Shown: positions 1-8,740, counted from the first letter of the stretch. The stretch is 64,000 bases of DNA from Streptomyces flavofungini (GCF_030388665.1 NZ_CP128846.1:4786501-4850500); one strand, 5' to 3'. Program-made: numbers and translations. The notes: generated by a model from the sequence alone, not told the origin.

Positions 1-178
1 CGACGGCCCACGCGAGCGTCAGCCCGAGCCCGATCCGCGCCGGGGCGAGCCCGACGACGTGCGTGAAGTAGAGGGCGGACGTGACGTAGTACGCGCCGTC
101 GCCCACGGAGTTGGCGAGTTGCGCGAGGGCTAGCTGCCGCGCGGGGCCGGGGGCCGGAAGGAGGCGGGATGTCGTCAT
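1..178 (-). CDS. MFS transporter, N-terminal part (cut by window edge)
   Basis: Only the first 59 codons lie in the window; the gene continues to the left. It starts at the ATG at 178 (MTTSRLLPAPG...). A hydrophobic helix follows about residue 17 (LALAQLANSVGDGAYYVTSA), then VVGLAPARIGLGLTLAWAV. This spacing and the GDGAYY motif are typical of helix 1-2 of actinobacterial major facilitator drug/sugar exporters. The substrate cannot be told from this piece. The gene runs in the same direction as the downstream pepP but is separated by about 190 bp, so a shared operon is not evident. Confidence 0.7.
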   Translation of the reverse strand, partial: MTTSRLLPAPGPARQLALAQLANSVGDGAYYVTSALYFTHVVGLAPARIGLGLTLAWAV

Positions 179-370
179 GCCCCGAACATTAGGAAGCCAG
201 TGGCCCCCTCAAGTGGTCCGCTTCCCGCATCCATTCATGGGCCAATTCGACGCTTCCCTGGCCGCCTCGACGCTTCCCCGGAGCAGCGAAAAGCGCCGGA
301 CGGGCTGGTCCAGCCCGTCCGGCGCTCGGGGGCGAGCGCGGCGCGCGATCTGCCGCGCCCACGCCCTGGG

Positions 371-1843
371 TCAGCTCTTCAGCTCGGCCATCCAGCGCTC
401 GACCTCGTCCGACCGCCGGGGCAGCGCGGCGGACAGGTTCCGGTTGCCGTCCTCGGTGACGAGGATGTCGTCCTCGATGCGCACGCCGATGCCCCGGTAC
501 TCCTCGGGCACGGTCAGGTCGTCGGCCTGGAAGTACAGACCGGGCTCGACGGTCAGGCACATGCCCGGCTCCAGGGTGCCGTCCACATACGTCTCGGTGC
601 GCGCGGCGGCGCAGTCGTGGACGTCCATGCCGAGCATGTGACCGGTGCCGTGCAGCGTCCAGCGGCGCTGGAGCCCCAGTTCGAGGACCCGCTCGACGGG
701 ACCCTCGACGAGCCCCCACTCGACCAGCTTCTCGGCGAGCACGCGCTGCGCGGCGTCGTGGAAGTCGCGGTACTTGGCGCCCGGCTTGACCGCCGCGATA
801 CCGGCCTCCTGGGCCTCGTACACGGCGTCGTAGATCTTCCGCTGGAGTTCCGTGTAGCGGCCGTTGATCGGCAGCGTGCGGGTGACGTCCGCGGTGTAGT
901 ACGTGTGCGTCTCCACGCCCGCGTCGAGCAGGAGCAGCTCGCCGGAGCGGACGGCGCCGTCGTTGCGCACCCAGTGCAGGGTGGTGGCGTGGGGGCCCGC
1001 GGCGCAGATGGAGCCGTAGCCGATGTCGTTGCCCTCGACGCGGGCGCGCAGGAAGAACGTGCCTTCGATGTAGCGCTCGGAGGTCGCCTCGGCCTTGTCG
1101 AGGACCTTCACGACGTCCTCGAAGCCGCGCACCGTGGAGTCCACGGCCTTCTGCAGCTCGCCGACCTCGAACTCGTCCTTGACGAGGCGGGCCTCGGAGA
1201 GGAAGACGCGCAGCTCCTCGTCGCGCTCGGCGGTGACCTTGTCGGTCAGGGCCGCCTCGATCCCGGCGTCGAAGCCGCGCACGACGCGGACGGGCCCGGT
1301 GGCCTCGCGCAGCGCGCCGGCCAGCTCGCGGACGTCGGAGGCGGGGATGCCGTACAGCTTCTCGGCCTCGGTCAGGGAGTGGCGGCGGCCGACCCACAGC
1401 TCGCCCTGGCCGTCGAGCCAGAACTCGCCGTTCTCGCGGTCGGAGCGCGGAAGGAGGTAGATCGTCGCGTCGTGCCCGCCGGCCCGGTTCGGCTCCATGA
1501 CGAGGACGCCGTCCTCGGTCTGGTTGCCGGTGAGGTAGGCGTACTCGACGGAGGCGCGGAAGGCGTACTCCGTGTCGTTCGAGCGGGTCTTCAGGTTGCC
1601 CGCGGGGATCACGAGGCGCTCGCCGGGGAAGCGCGCGGAGAGCGCGGCGCGGCGGGCGGCGGTGTGCCCGGCCTGCTCGATCGGCTCCAGGTCGCGCAGC
1701 TCGGTGTCGGCCCAGCCCGACTTCATGTTCTCGGCGAGCTCGTCGGAGACACCGGGGTAGAGGCCGTTCTTGCGCTGCTTGATCGGCTCTTCTTCGGTCT
1801 CCACCAGCTCTTCCGGGGTCTCCGGGTTGAGGGCGTCCGACAC
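371..1843 (-). CDS. pepP: Xaa-Pro aminopeptidase (aminopeptidase P)
   Basis: A cytoplasmic M24B metallopeptidase of 490 residues that removes the N-terminal residue from peptides with proline in position 2. The N-terminal half is the creatinase/AMP-N domain; the C-terminal half is the pita-bread fold. The dinuclear metal ligands are visible: Asp307 (LLLLDAGVE), Asp319 (YYTADVTRT), His402 (GTGHMLGMDVHD), Glu433 (LTVEPGLYF) and Glu457 (VRIEDD). The frame stays open 16 codons upstream, but the GTG at 1843 has an ideal AGGAGG 8 nt before it and matches the usual VSD/MSD start of Streptomyces homologues. The active site is complete. Confidence 0.93.
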   Translation of the reverse strand: MSDALNPETPEELVETEEEPIKQRKNGLYPGVSDELAENMKSGWADTELRDLEPIEQAGHTAARRAALSARFPGERLVIPAGNLKTRSNDTEYAFRASVEYAYLTGNQTEDGVLVMEPNRAGGHDATIYLLPRSDRENGEFWLDGQGELWVGRRHSLTEAEKLYGIPASDVRELAGALREATGPVRVVRGFDAGIEAALTDKVTAERDEELRVFLSEARLVKDEFEVGELQKAVDSTVRGFEDVVKVLDKAEATSERYIEGTFFLRARVEGNDIGYGSICAAGPHATTLHWVRNDGAVRSGELLLLDAGVETHTYYTADVTRTLPINGRYTELQRKIYDAVYEAQEAGIAAVKPGAKYRDFHDAAQRVLAEKLVEWGLVEGPVERVLELGLQRRWTLHGTGHMLGMDVHDCAAARTETYVDGTLEPGMCLTVEPGLYFQADDLTVPEEYRGIGVRIEDDILVTEDGNRNLSAALPRRSDEVERWMAELKS

Positions 1844-1966
1844 GGTCTGCCTCCTGATTGACGGCTCTGTACGACTCTGGACCCCCTCCATCGTACGGTC
1901 GTACGGAAGGGGGCCCAGGGGCGGAAGACCTGTTACCGCGAAGGCTCACGGGCCGTGCGCGAGGCG

Positions 1967-3406
1967 TCACTCGAAGCGCGCCGCGAGCAGCACCACGTCC
2001 TCCTCGCTCGCCGCGGCGGACGCACTGTCCAGCCCCTCCGGCAGGACCGTGCGCAGCACGTGGTCGGCGATCTCCCCGGGGTCGTCGCGGGCCGCCTTCG
2101 GCACGCTCGCGGCGGCCGCGTGCAGCCGTGCGAAGGCCCGGTCCATGGCGTCGCCCGTGCGCTGAAGCAGCCCGTCCGTATAGAGAAGCAGCGTTTCTCC
2201 TGGCTCCGGGCGGATGTCCACGCTGGGCGCCTCCCAGCAGGCGAGCATGCCGAGCGGTGCCGAGAGGGACGTCTCCACGAACTCCGTGCGCCTCTCCCCG
2301 ACGATCAGCGGCGGGCTGTGCCCGGCCCCGGCGAGGACGATCTTGCGCTGGGCGGGCTCGCAGAAGGCGAACAGCGCCGTCGCCGACCGCGCGGGTTCGG
2401 TGAGGCGGAGCAGCAGCTCCAGGTCGGAGAGGACGGCGACGGGGTCCTCGCCCTCCATCACCGCGTACGCCCGCAGGGAGGCCCGCAGCCGTCCCATCGC
2501 GGCGACCGCGCTCGGCCCGGACCCGGTGACGGAGCCGACGGCGAGGCCGAGCGCCGCGTCCGGCAGGGGCAGCGCGTCGAACCAGTCGCCGCCGCCGCGC
2601 GGCCCCGTGCTGTGCCGGGCCGCGAGCTGCACCCCGGCGACGCGGGGCAGCCGCGGGGGCAGCAGTTCCGCGCGCAGGGTCGCGGTCGTGGAGCGGGCGC
2701 GGTCGAGTTCCACCAGGCGCGCCAGGTGCTCGGTGGCGTACTGCAGGTAGCGGCCGGTGAGGTGCCGCTGCCGCTCGGCGGGCTCGGCGGGCTCGTCGTA
2801 CAGCCAGACCACCGCGCCGACGCGGCCCGCCGAGTCGGTGAGCAGCGGCAGGGCGTAGCTCGCGGCGTACCCCAGGCGGACGGCGACCTCGCGGTGGCGG
2901 GGGTCGAGGGTCTCGTCGGCGAGGAGGTCCGGCTGCACGATCTCGGTGACGGGGGTCGCGGCGGGGGGTGCGGACTCCGCCGCGCCGGGGGTGGCTGCGG
3001 CGGTGGCGTCGAGGAGGCGCCCGAAGGAGGTGGCGGCGCGGGGCACCGTCTCCAGATGGCCGAGGTCGGCGCGGGCGAGGCCGAGGCCGACGGTGGTGGT
3101 GGGGCCGAGGCCGTCGGCGGGCTCCAGGACGACGAGGCCGCGGCGGGCGCCGACGAGGGCGGCTCCGGCGCGCAGGAGTTCGCCGAGTGCGCCGTCGAGT
3201 GCGGCCGTGCGGGACAGGCGTTCGTTGAGTTCGTGCAGCGTGGTGAGGTCGGAGACCCAGCCGGCCAGGCGGTCCTGGATCAGTGCTCCTGGGGCTCCCT
3301 GGACGCCGGAGGCGGCAGGGGCTCCCTGGGCGGACGGGGCAGTGTGGGCCGGTGGCGGAACAGTGGAATCGATTCCGGCCACTTTCGGGAGGTGCGGGGC
3401 GTTCAT
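1967..3406 (-). CDS. GAF domain-containing PP2C/SpoIIE-type phosphatase
   Basis: 479 residues: a disordered N-terminus (about 1-45), a GAF-like sensor (about 50-220) and a SpoIIE/PP2C catalytic domain (about 245-478). Proteins of this kind dephosphorylate anti-anti-sigma factors in actinobacterial partner-switching. The RGGGDWFDALPL motif supplies the first acidic metal ligand. The second motif, normally GDVxGHG, reads GSVTGSG here, so its Asp and His are missing; the last motif is present as EEDVVLLAARFE. Catalysis may therefore be reduced or altered. The ATG at 3406 is the first start. An anti-sigma-like ATPase is encoded at 6985-7524, but a functional link is only inferred. Confidence 0.82.
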   Translation of the reverse strand: MNAPHLPKVAGIDSTVPPPAHTAPSAQGAPAASGVQGAPGALIQDRLAGWVSDLTTLHELNERLSRTAALDGALGELLRAGAALVGARRGLVVLEPADGLGPTTTVGLGLARADLGHLETVPRAATSFGRLLDATAAATPGAAESAPPAATPVTEIVQPDLLADETLDPRHREVAVRLGYAASYALPLLTDSAGRVGAVVWLYDEPAEPAERQRHLTGRYLQYATEHLARLVELDRARSTTATLRAELLPPRLPRVAGVQLAARHSTGPRGGGDWFDALPLPDAALGLAVGSVTGSGPSAVAAMGRLRASLRAYAVMEGEDPVAVLSDLELLLRLTEPARSATALFAFCEPAQRKIVLAGAGHSPPLIVGERRTEFVETSLSAPLGMLACWEAPSVDIRPEPGETLLLYTDGLLQRTGDAMDRAFARLHAAAASVPKAARDDPGEIADHVLRTVLPEGLDSASAAASEEDVVLLAARFE

Positions 3407-4020
3407 GGCTGACGGCTTTCCGGCCAGCGCGTATTGCTCAATAGCATCGCAAACCCCCTGTCATTCTGCGCCGCTAGCAATGTCTCCACATCTACACGCA
3501 GGGGAGAGGGGATGTCCAGCATTGTCCTGCAAGGATTCCTGGTGTCCAGTGGGACGGGAGTGAATTCCGGGAACTGTCAGCGATCTTGAGAACTTGTCTG
3601 AAAACTGTTGCAGGGAACGGCATATTGCGGTCGACTGACATTGTTCGAAGGAGCGTCACAGCGGTCGCGATGGGTACGTACTCGGTGATGGTCAGGGGCA
3701 GTTGCGGGACGCCCGGAACCTGGCGGCGGACCCGAGCGTCCTAACCCACGGCGGCCGTACCCCATCCTCCCGCGGCACGGGCGGCAAGAATTACGCGGGA
3801 CGGCAAACGCCAGGCGCCGCCACCCCTCGCCACGTCAACGCTCGGCCCATAGGGGAGCCCCATGCCGCAGGCTGGGGTGTGATGCGCCAGCTTGTACGCA
3901 CCTGTACGCACTTGCATGCACCTAGTACGCGCACCTCGTACGCACGTCGATAGTGATCCACACATGGTGTGATGTGGCCCGAAGTGTCCCTCTGCGTGTA
4001 ACGGAAAGGAACGAGCGCTC
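3407..4020. other. Intergenic region with iterated GTACGCACC motif
   Basis: No convincing gene lies in this 614-bp gap between divergent genes. A 24-codon frame at 3669-3743 (ATGGGTACG...) lacks a well-placed ribosome binding site and is not called. At 3892-3947 a motif close to TGTACGCACC occurs five times at 10-13 bp spacing (cores GTACGCA, GTACGCA, GCATGCA, GTACGCG, GTACGCA), 70-130 bp before the start of the next gene. This spacing suggests binding sites on one face of the helix. Confidence 0.5.
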
Positions 4021-4722
4021 ATGCGCGAGATCCTCGGAAGGCGACGCAGGCTCCTGTCCTGGCGAATCGGTAGGAAGTCTGACCAGAGTCCCGCTCTGCT
4101 CGGCGCGGCCATCACCTTCGCGACCGTGTGGCGCTGGCCCGTGCTGCCCGGCGTCGGCATCGACAGCCAGGTCAGGCGTGGTATCGACACCGAAGGCGAC
4201 CGGCGCTGCGCCTGCCCCGACCCCGAGTGCGGATTCCCCGGCGCCCATCCGCTCGACCCCGGACTGCTCGCCGCGACGACCGACGAGCGCATGGTGCGCT
4301 GGTGGTGGACCAACCGCCCCGGCGCACCGGTGCTCCTCGCCACCGGCGGCCGCGCCCCCTGCGCCGTGAGCCTGCCCGCCGCGGCCGGCGCGCGCGCCCT
4401 CGCCGCACTCGACGACGCGGGCATCAGGCTCGGCCCGGTCGTCTCCACCCCGGCCCGCGTCTTCATTCTCGTCGCGCCGTACTCGATGGAGCAGTTGGGC
4501 GCTCTTCTGTACGCCAAGGACTGGGTCCCGGGCTCACTGCGCTTCCACGGCGAGGGCGGGTACGTGGCGCTGCCGCCCTCGGAGACGGGCCAGGGCCAGG
4601 TCCGCTGGGAGCGCGCGCCCCTGCAGGGCTCGGCCGCGCCCTGGGTGCCCGACGTCGAGGCCGTCGTGGACGCGGTGGTCGACGCCCTCACTCGTACGGG
4701 TGTGAGCGCCCCCGAGTTGTAG
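4021..4722 (+). CDS. Small bifunctional primase/polymerase (prim-pol)-like protein
   Basis: 233 residues. The middle resembles the N-terminal prim-pol (AEP superfamily) domain of Streptomyces proteins: a Cys cluster (CACPDPECGFPGAHP), then DERMVRWWWTNRPGAPVLLATGG, and a C-terminal GEGGYVALPPSETGQGQVRW block like the GGYVVAPPS motif of prim-pol domains. No helicase domain is present and the acidic DxD motif is not clear, so polymerase activity is doubtful. The ATG at 4021 follows an AAGGAA-type site. The gene stands alone, preceded by an iterated motif and followed by a terminator. A second prim-pol homologue lies at 15958-17100. Confidence 0.6.
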   Translation: MREILGRRRRLLSWRIGRKSDQSPALLGAAITFATVWRWPVLPGVGIDSQVRRGIDTEGDRRCACPDPECGFPGAHPLDPGLLAATTDERMVRWWWTNRPGAPVLLATGGRAPCAVSLPAAAGARALAALDDAGIRLGPVVSTPARVFILVAPYSMEQLGALLYAKDWVPGSLRFHGEGGYVALPPSETGQGQVRWERAPLQGSAAPWVPDVEAVVDAVVDALTRTGVSAPEL

Positions 4723-4728
4723 GGCATT

Positions 4729-4756
4729 GGGCGCGCGGCGAACGCTCCGCGCGCCC
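4729..4756 (+). terminator. GC-rich hairpin terminator
   Basis: A perfect 10-bp stem (GGGCGCGCGG at 4729-4738, CCGCGCGCCC at 4747-4756) with an 8-nt loop starts 6 bp after the prim-pol stop codon. It has no long T tract, as is common in Streptomyces. Confidence 0.65.
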
Positions 4757-4776
4757 GCCGTCGTTATCTTCGGGCC

Positions 4777-5481
4777 ATGCACCCGCGCCCGGCTGTGAAC
4801 CCCCGCCTGCTCGCGCTCCTGGGAGTCGTGGCCGTCGCGGTGCTCGTGCCGCTCGCCGGCGCCTCCGCGGGGCCCGTGCTCCATGACTCCGTACGTGACG
4901 ACGCCGTACGCCATGACGCCGCACGCGACGACTCCGCACGCGACGACTCCGCACGCGACGACGCCGCACGCGACGACTCCGCACACCATGACGCCGCACA
5001 CCATGACTCCGCACGGAGCGACGACGCCAAGCGTCCCGGGCTCCCGCCCTCGCCCCCGCCGTCCCGGCCCGCGGCCGCGCCACCGTCCCGGCCGCAGGAC
5101 AAGCCCCGTGACGCCGTCGCTCCCGCGCGCCCCGCGCACGACGCCGCGCCCCCGCGGGAGACCACCGCCCGGTGCGGCCCCGAACTGTCCTCGCCGCACG
5201 GCGTGGAGGCCCAGACCTGCGTCCTGTCCCAGGCCGGCGACACCTGGGCGCGTACCTACTACCGCAACGCCACGGGCGAGGCGCTGAAGGCCGTTCTGAG
5301 TGTCATGGGGCCGAAGGGGCGCACCGTGCAGATGCACTGCGCGGTGGGCGCCGACGACGAGCCGGCGGTGTGCGAGACGCCCCGCGAGCGCACGGCGGGA
5401 ACGGCGGCGCGGTACACGGCGGTGGCGGAGTTCGCCCGTGCGGGCGGAGCTGCGCTGCTGCTGCGCTCCGGCAGCAACTGA
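4777..5481 (+). CDS. Secreted low-complexity protein with Asp-rich repeats
   Basis: 234 residues, function unknown. The N-terminus is a signal peptide or anchor (LLALLGVVAVAVLVPLAGASA, about 11-31). Residues about 36-80 are a degenerate tandem repeat of A-R-D-D-S units, encoded by a repeated CACGACGACTCCG sequence. A Pro/Ala-rich linker (about 85-125) follows, then a compact C-terminal domain (about 128-234) with four cysteines (RCGPEL, QTCVLSQ, MHCAV, VCETP) that could form two disulfides outside the cell. The DNA repeat is prone to slippage, so repeat number probably varies between strains. Confidence 0.65.
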   Translation: MHPRPAVNPRLLALLGVVAVAVLVPLAGASAGPVLHDSVRDDAVRHDAARDDSARDDSARDDAARDDSAHHDAAHHDSARSDDAKRPGLPPSPPPSRPAAAPPSRPQDKPRDAVAPARPAHDAAPPRETTARCGPELSSPHGVEAQTCVLSQAGDTWARTYYRNATGEALKAVLSVMGPKGRTVQMHCAVGADDEPAVCETPRERTAGTAARYTAVAEFARAGGAALLLRSGSN

Positions 5482-5553
5482 GCGGTGTCCCGGTGCAGTT
5501 GGGACGGTTGTCGGCCGCCGGACGGCCACCAGGTGTGCACCGGGCACAGAAAC

Positions 5554-5593
5554 GCCCGGTTGCTGGCGACGGGGGATGCACCAGCAACCGGGC
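5554..5593. terminator. Bidirectional hairpin between convergent genes
   Basis: A perfect 13-bp inverted repeat (GCCCGGTTGCTGG at 5554-5566, CCAGCAACCGGGC at 5581-5593) with a 14-nt loop lies between the rightward gene ending at 5481 and the leftward gene ending at 5764. The rest of the gap shows no gene. Confidence 0.65.
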
Positions 5594-5763
5594 TACCTGA
5601 ACGGTAACAAGAGATCGGCGCTTGGCAAATTCGATCTCAGTTATCCGGACAGGGATTTACCTGTGACCAAGGGGAGTTGTGACGGGAGTCACGCGTTCCG
5701 TTCCGACTGACTGGTGGGTCAGTGCGAACGGCTCGCGCGCCGCGGCCCGGGATCCCCGCGAGG

Positions 5764-6786
5764 TCAGCTGAGGGTGACCTGTCGGTTGGTGAGGCCGCCG
5801 CGCGCCCTGCGCTCTTCCGGAGTCAGCGGCTCCGTCGCCGCGAGCGCCGTCGCGAGGCGCGACGCGAACTCGGCGGCGGGCTGCTCGATGTCCGCGGCCC
5901 CCATGCCGCTCGGCAGGTCCCACACCGGCACCGTCAGACCGTGCGCGCGGAAGGAGCCGACCAAGGGGGTCCCCCCTGCTCGAGCGGAGTTGAGAGCTTG
6001 GGGGAGGGTGCCCTCGCCGAGGCTCGACGTGCCGGCCGCGTGCAGCCGCGCGAGCGCGTCGAGGAGCTGCTCCTCGGGGTGCGGCATGACCCAGCGCAGG
6101 TGGTTCTTCTCCGGCGTCTCGCACCAGTAGGCGGCGTCCACGCCGGAGAGCTTGACCGTCGGGATGGCGGCGGCGTTCGCCCGCTCCAGCGAAGCCGACA
6201 CCTCCGGCGTGGCGTTCTCCGCGTCCGGCACCCAGAACTCGAAGCCGGGGTGCACGACCGGCTCGAAGGCGCTCTTCTCGTCGATGAGCTCCTGCAGGCG
6301 CGGGCCGTCCCCGGGCGCGCGGCGGCCGGGGACCGGCTGGCCGGGCTCGGTGACGAGGGCCCGCTGGAGGGTGTCGGCGAGGTCGCGGCTGATGTCGCCG
6401 GAGGAGGTGTCGTTCTGCAGGCCGAGCAGCACCGAGCCGTCGTCGCGGCGCAGCGCGGGCCAGGCCATCGGAAGCACGGTCGCCAGCGTCACGGAGGGCA
6501 CGCCCTCGGGGAGGCCGTCCTTCAGGGTGAGTTCGACGGTCGCCGCGGGCACCAGCTCGCGCAGGGCCACCCAGTCGCACTCGCCGGGCAGGCCGTCGAA
6601 GGGGCGCTGCACCAGTTCGGTCACGGCGTGCGCGGCGGCCCGGCCGTGACAGGCCTTGTACCGGCGGCCCGAACCGCAGGGGCAGGGTTCCCGGGCGCCG
6701 ACGACCGGGACCTCGCCGTCCTTGAGCTGCGGCTGCTTGCCCTTGCTGCCCTGGTTGCCCTTGGTCTGCGGGCGCTTCTTGGCCAT
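5764..6786 (-). CDS. SEC-C motif protein, DUF5926 type
   Basis: 340 residues, cytoplasmic. A basic N-terminus (MAKKRPQTKGNQ...) is followed by a SEC-C zinc-binding motif at about residues 34-48 (PCPCGSGRRYKACHG), as in the SecA C-terminus. The rest is the conserved actinobacterial DUF5926 region; its biochemical role is unknown. About residues 260-275 (LPQALNSARAGGTPLVG) are encoded by a widespread Streptomyces repeat element inserted in frame (5964-6006). That segment is unlikely to be ancestral protein sequence. The ATG at 6786 is the natural start. Confidence 0.8.
   Translation of the reverse strand: MAKKRPQTKGNQGSKGKQPQLKDGEVPVVGAREPCPCGSGRRYKACHGRAAAHAVTELVQRPFDGLPGECDWVALRELVPAATVELTLKDGLPEGVPSVTLATVLPMAWPALRRDDGSVLLGLQNDTSSGDISRDLADTLQRALVTEPGQPVPGRRAPGDGPRLQELIDEKSAFEPVVHPGFEFWVPDAENATPEVSASLERANAAAIPTVKLSGVDAAYWCETPEKNHLRWVMPHPEEQLLDALARLHAAGTSSLGEGTLPQALNSARAGGTPLVGSFRAHGLTVPVWDLPSGMGAADIEQPAAEFASRLATALAATEPLTPEERRARGGLTNRQVTLS
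5964..6006. repeat. Dispersed Streptomyces hairpin repeat, in frame in a gene
   Basis: This 43-bp element reads GGGGGTCCCCCCTGCTCGAG then CGGAGTTGAGAGCTTGGGGG. From memory, near-identical copies occur many times in intergenic and some coding regions of Streptomyces genomes. Here it is an uninterrupted part of the DUF5926-type gene. The ends are complementary (CCCCC/GGGGG), so it can fold back. Copy number in this genome cannot be judged from this window. Confidence 0.6.
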
Positions 6787-6887
6787 CGTGGGTGTCTCCC
6801 GGTTACGGCTCGCTTGCGTACGGGCGCGAGCCTAGCCGTTCGCCGCCGGGGGCCTGGGGGACCGGGTGCGGCCCCGCTGTCCGCGGA

Positions 6888-6993
6888 GTCAGTCCGCTGC
6901 CGCGTCAGTCCACTCCCCGCGGTGTCAGTCCACGCCCCGCGGTGTCAGTCCACTGCTCACGGTGTCGGTGCCCTGTCCGCGGTGTCAGTCCAC
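6888..6993. repeat. Tandem repeat of a 17-20-bp unit
   Basis: Six imperfect units with the core CGCGGTGTCAGTCCAC run from 6888 to 6993 and overlap the last codons of the ATPase gene that ends at 6985. The array lies between two leftward genes. It may be simple slippage expansion; a regulatory role is not shown. Confidence 0.7.
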
Positions 6994-7524
6994 GTCGTCG
7001 AAGGGGTCCGTGATGCCGAGGTCGGATATCGCGGCCGCCGACGGCGCGGCGACGCGCGTAGCGAAGTCCTCGTGGCGGTGCCCGGACTGCACCAGGGCCC
7101 AGACGGTGACCTCGCCGCGGATGTCGTCGCGTACTCCCCATGCCTCGGCGAGGGCGGTGATGATGTTGAGCCCGCGGCCGCCGTGGGCCGTGACCGAAGG
7201 AGTGGCCGGGATCGGGCGGGTCGGACCGCCGCCGTCCGTCACTTCGACCGTGAGCCGACCGGTCTTCTCGACGCGCCACGCGGCGCGCACGTCTCCGTCG
7301 TCTCCGTCCCCGTTGAGCCCCTCGCCCAGCGGCCTGCCGTGTCGGCAGGCGTTGCTGAGGAGTTCGGAAAGGATCAGTACGGCGTCGTCGATGACCGACT
7401 CCGACACCCCGTGGCCGCGCAATTGATCGCGCATCCGGTGTCTGGCTTCGCCCACGCCCGCAGGACCATGGGGTACGGCCATGCTCGACGACGTGGGCAC
7501 CTCCTGTGCCACCACAAACGCCAC
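6985..7524 (-). CDS. ATP-binding protein, anti-sigma-factor kinase type (HATPase)
   Basis: 179 residues forming a GHKL ATPase domain like RsbW/SpoIIAB. Motifs in order: N box ELLSNACRHG, G1 box VEVTDGGGP and G2 box HGGRGLNII. Stand-alone proteins of this type in Streptomyces bind or phosphorylate anti-anti-sigma factors, often working against PP2C phosphatases such as the one at 1967-3406. The GTG at 7524 was chosen because AAAGGAGGT lies 7 nt upstream and because the frame upstream of it has no domain resemblance. The stop codon lies inside the 17-20-bp tandem repeat. Confidence 0.82.
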   Translation of the reverse strand: MAFVVAQEVPTSSSMAVPHGPAGVGEARHRMRDQLRGHGVSESVIDDAVLILSELLSNACRHGRPLGEGLNGDGDDGDVRAAWRVEKTGRLTVEVTDGGGPTRPIPATPSVTAHGGRGLNIITALAEAWGVRDDIRGEVTVWALVQSGHRHEDFATRVAAPSAAAISDLGITDPFDDVD

Positions 7525-7664
7525 CCCCGAGACCTCCTTTGCCCCACGCCACGGTGTGAATGCCCCAATGGACTGGACCGGAAACCGGCCAACACCGCGA
7601 TGGTGACGCACTCGACACGGTCGCATACGCACCGAACGCGCCGGTGCACTCCCCGTAATGGGCG

Positions 7665-8525
7665 TCAGGCGCGGCCGAGTTGGGACAGCACCTGCTTCGG
7701 GCGGTTGGTGATGATCGCGTCCACGCCGAGCCGGGCGCACAGCTCGACGTCGGCGGGCTCGTTCACGGTCCACACGTGCACCTGGTGCCCGGCCCGCTTG
7801 AGCTTGGCGACGTACCCGGGGTGGTTGCGTACGATCCGGATCCCCGGGCCCGCGATCCGCACGCCCTGCGGGAGGCGGCCGTCGCGGTGGCGGGGCGAGA
7901 CGAACTGCATCAGAAAGACGGTGGGCAGCGTCGGGGACGCGGCCCGCACGCGGTGCAGCGAACGCGCCGAGAAACTCATGACGCGGACGGGCGAGGGGCC
8001 GTCGGCGGGCGGCGCGTCCAGACCGAAGCGCTTCAGCAGGTGCAGCAGCCGCTCCTCGACCTGGCCCGCCCAGCGGGTGGGGTGCTTGGTCTCGATGGCG
8101 AGCTGGACCCGGCGCCCGGAGGCATTGTTTTCAGCCACGAGCTCAAGGAGCCGTTCCAGGGTGAGGACAGAGGTGTCGCTGGGGTCGGCGGGGTCCTTCC
8201 CCTCGTCCCAGTCGGGGCCCTCGGTGTCTTCGGGGTCACCGGGGTCTCCGGGGCCGCCGCGGCTCTTCCAGGAGCCGAAGTCGAGGGCGGCGAGGTCGGC
8301 GAGCTCCAGGGCGGAGACGGCGCCGCGGCCGTTCGAGGTGCGGTTGACGCGGCGGTCGTGCACACAGACGAGATGGCCGTCCGCGGTGAGCCGTACGTCG
8401 CACTCAAGGGCGTCGGCGCCGTCCTCGACCGCCTTCTTGTACGCGGCCAGGGTGTGCTCCGGGGCGTCCTCGGAGGCTCCGCGGTGGGCGACGACCTGGA
8501 TGTGGGGCTGTCGTGCGTGGGTCAC
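7665..8525 (-). CDS. Glycerophosphodiester phosphodiesterase
   Basis: 286 residues with a GDPD TIM barrel that hydrolyses glycerophosphodiesters to an alcohol and glycerol 3-phosphate. The hallmark motifs are present: VAHRGASEDAPEHT near the N-terminus (catalytic His and Glu), ALECDVRLTADGHLVCVHD (metal-binding Glu/Asp and second His) and the C-terminal VNEPADVELCARLGVDAIITNRP. An Asp/Pro/Gly-rich insert (about 95-118) is a variable loop. No signal peptide is seen, so it is probably cytoplasmic. The GTG at 8525 starts just before the conserved HIQVVAHRG. Confidence 0.88.
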   Translation of the reverse strand: MTHARQPHIQVVAHRGASEDAPEHTLAAYKKAVEDGADALECDVRLTADGHLVCVHDRRVNRTSNGRGAVSALELADLAALDFGSWKSRGGPGDPGDPEDTEGPDWDEGKDPADPSDTSVLTLERLLELVAENNASGRRVQLAIETKHPTRWAGQVEERLLHLLKRFGLDAPPADGPSPVRVMSFSARSLHRVRAASPTLPTVFLMQFVSPRHRDGRLPQGVRIAGPGIRIVRNHPGYVAKLKRAGHQVHVWTVNEPADVELCARLGVDAIITNRPKQVLSQLGRA

Positions 8526-8740
8526 CGCGTCATCGTGCCATCGCTGACCGGTTGCGCCTTCCGTATGGGTGGGTTTCGCCCGCCGTGAACGCACAGCATC
8601 GGCTTATGGTGCCCTGACAGCCCATGGGAAAAGCTGACTGAAGACAAAACTGAACCGAAACGCAAAACTGAACCGAAACGATCGTCTGCTGCTCTCAGGC
8701 CGTGACCGAGTACGACAGCGTGGACCGAGGAGAAGAAGCT

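Noticed and set aside
3669..3743. A 24-codon open frame starting ATGGGTACGTAC
   Set aside because: No well-placed ribosome site and no conserved features.
5722..8547. A 941-codon + strand open frame
   Set aside because: It spans three well-supported leftward genes and their gaps and has no domain resemblance.
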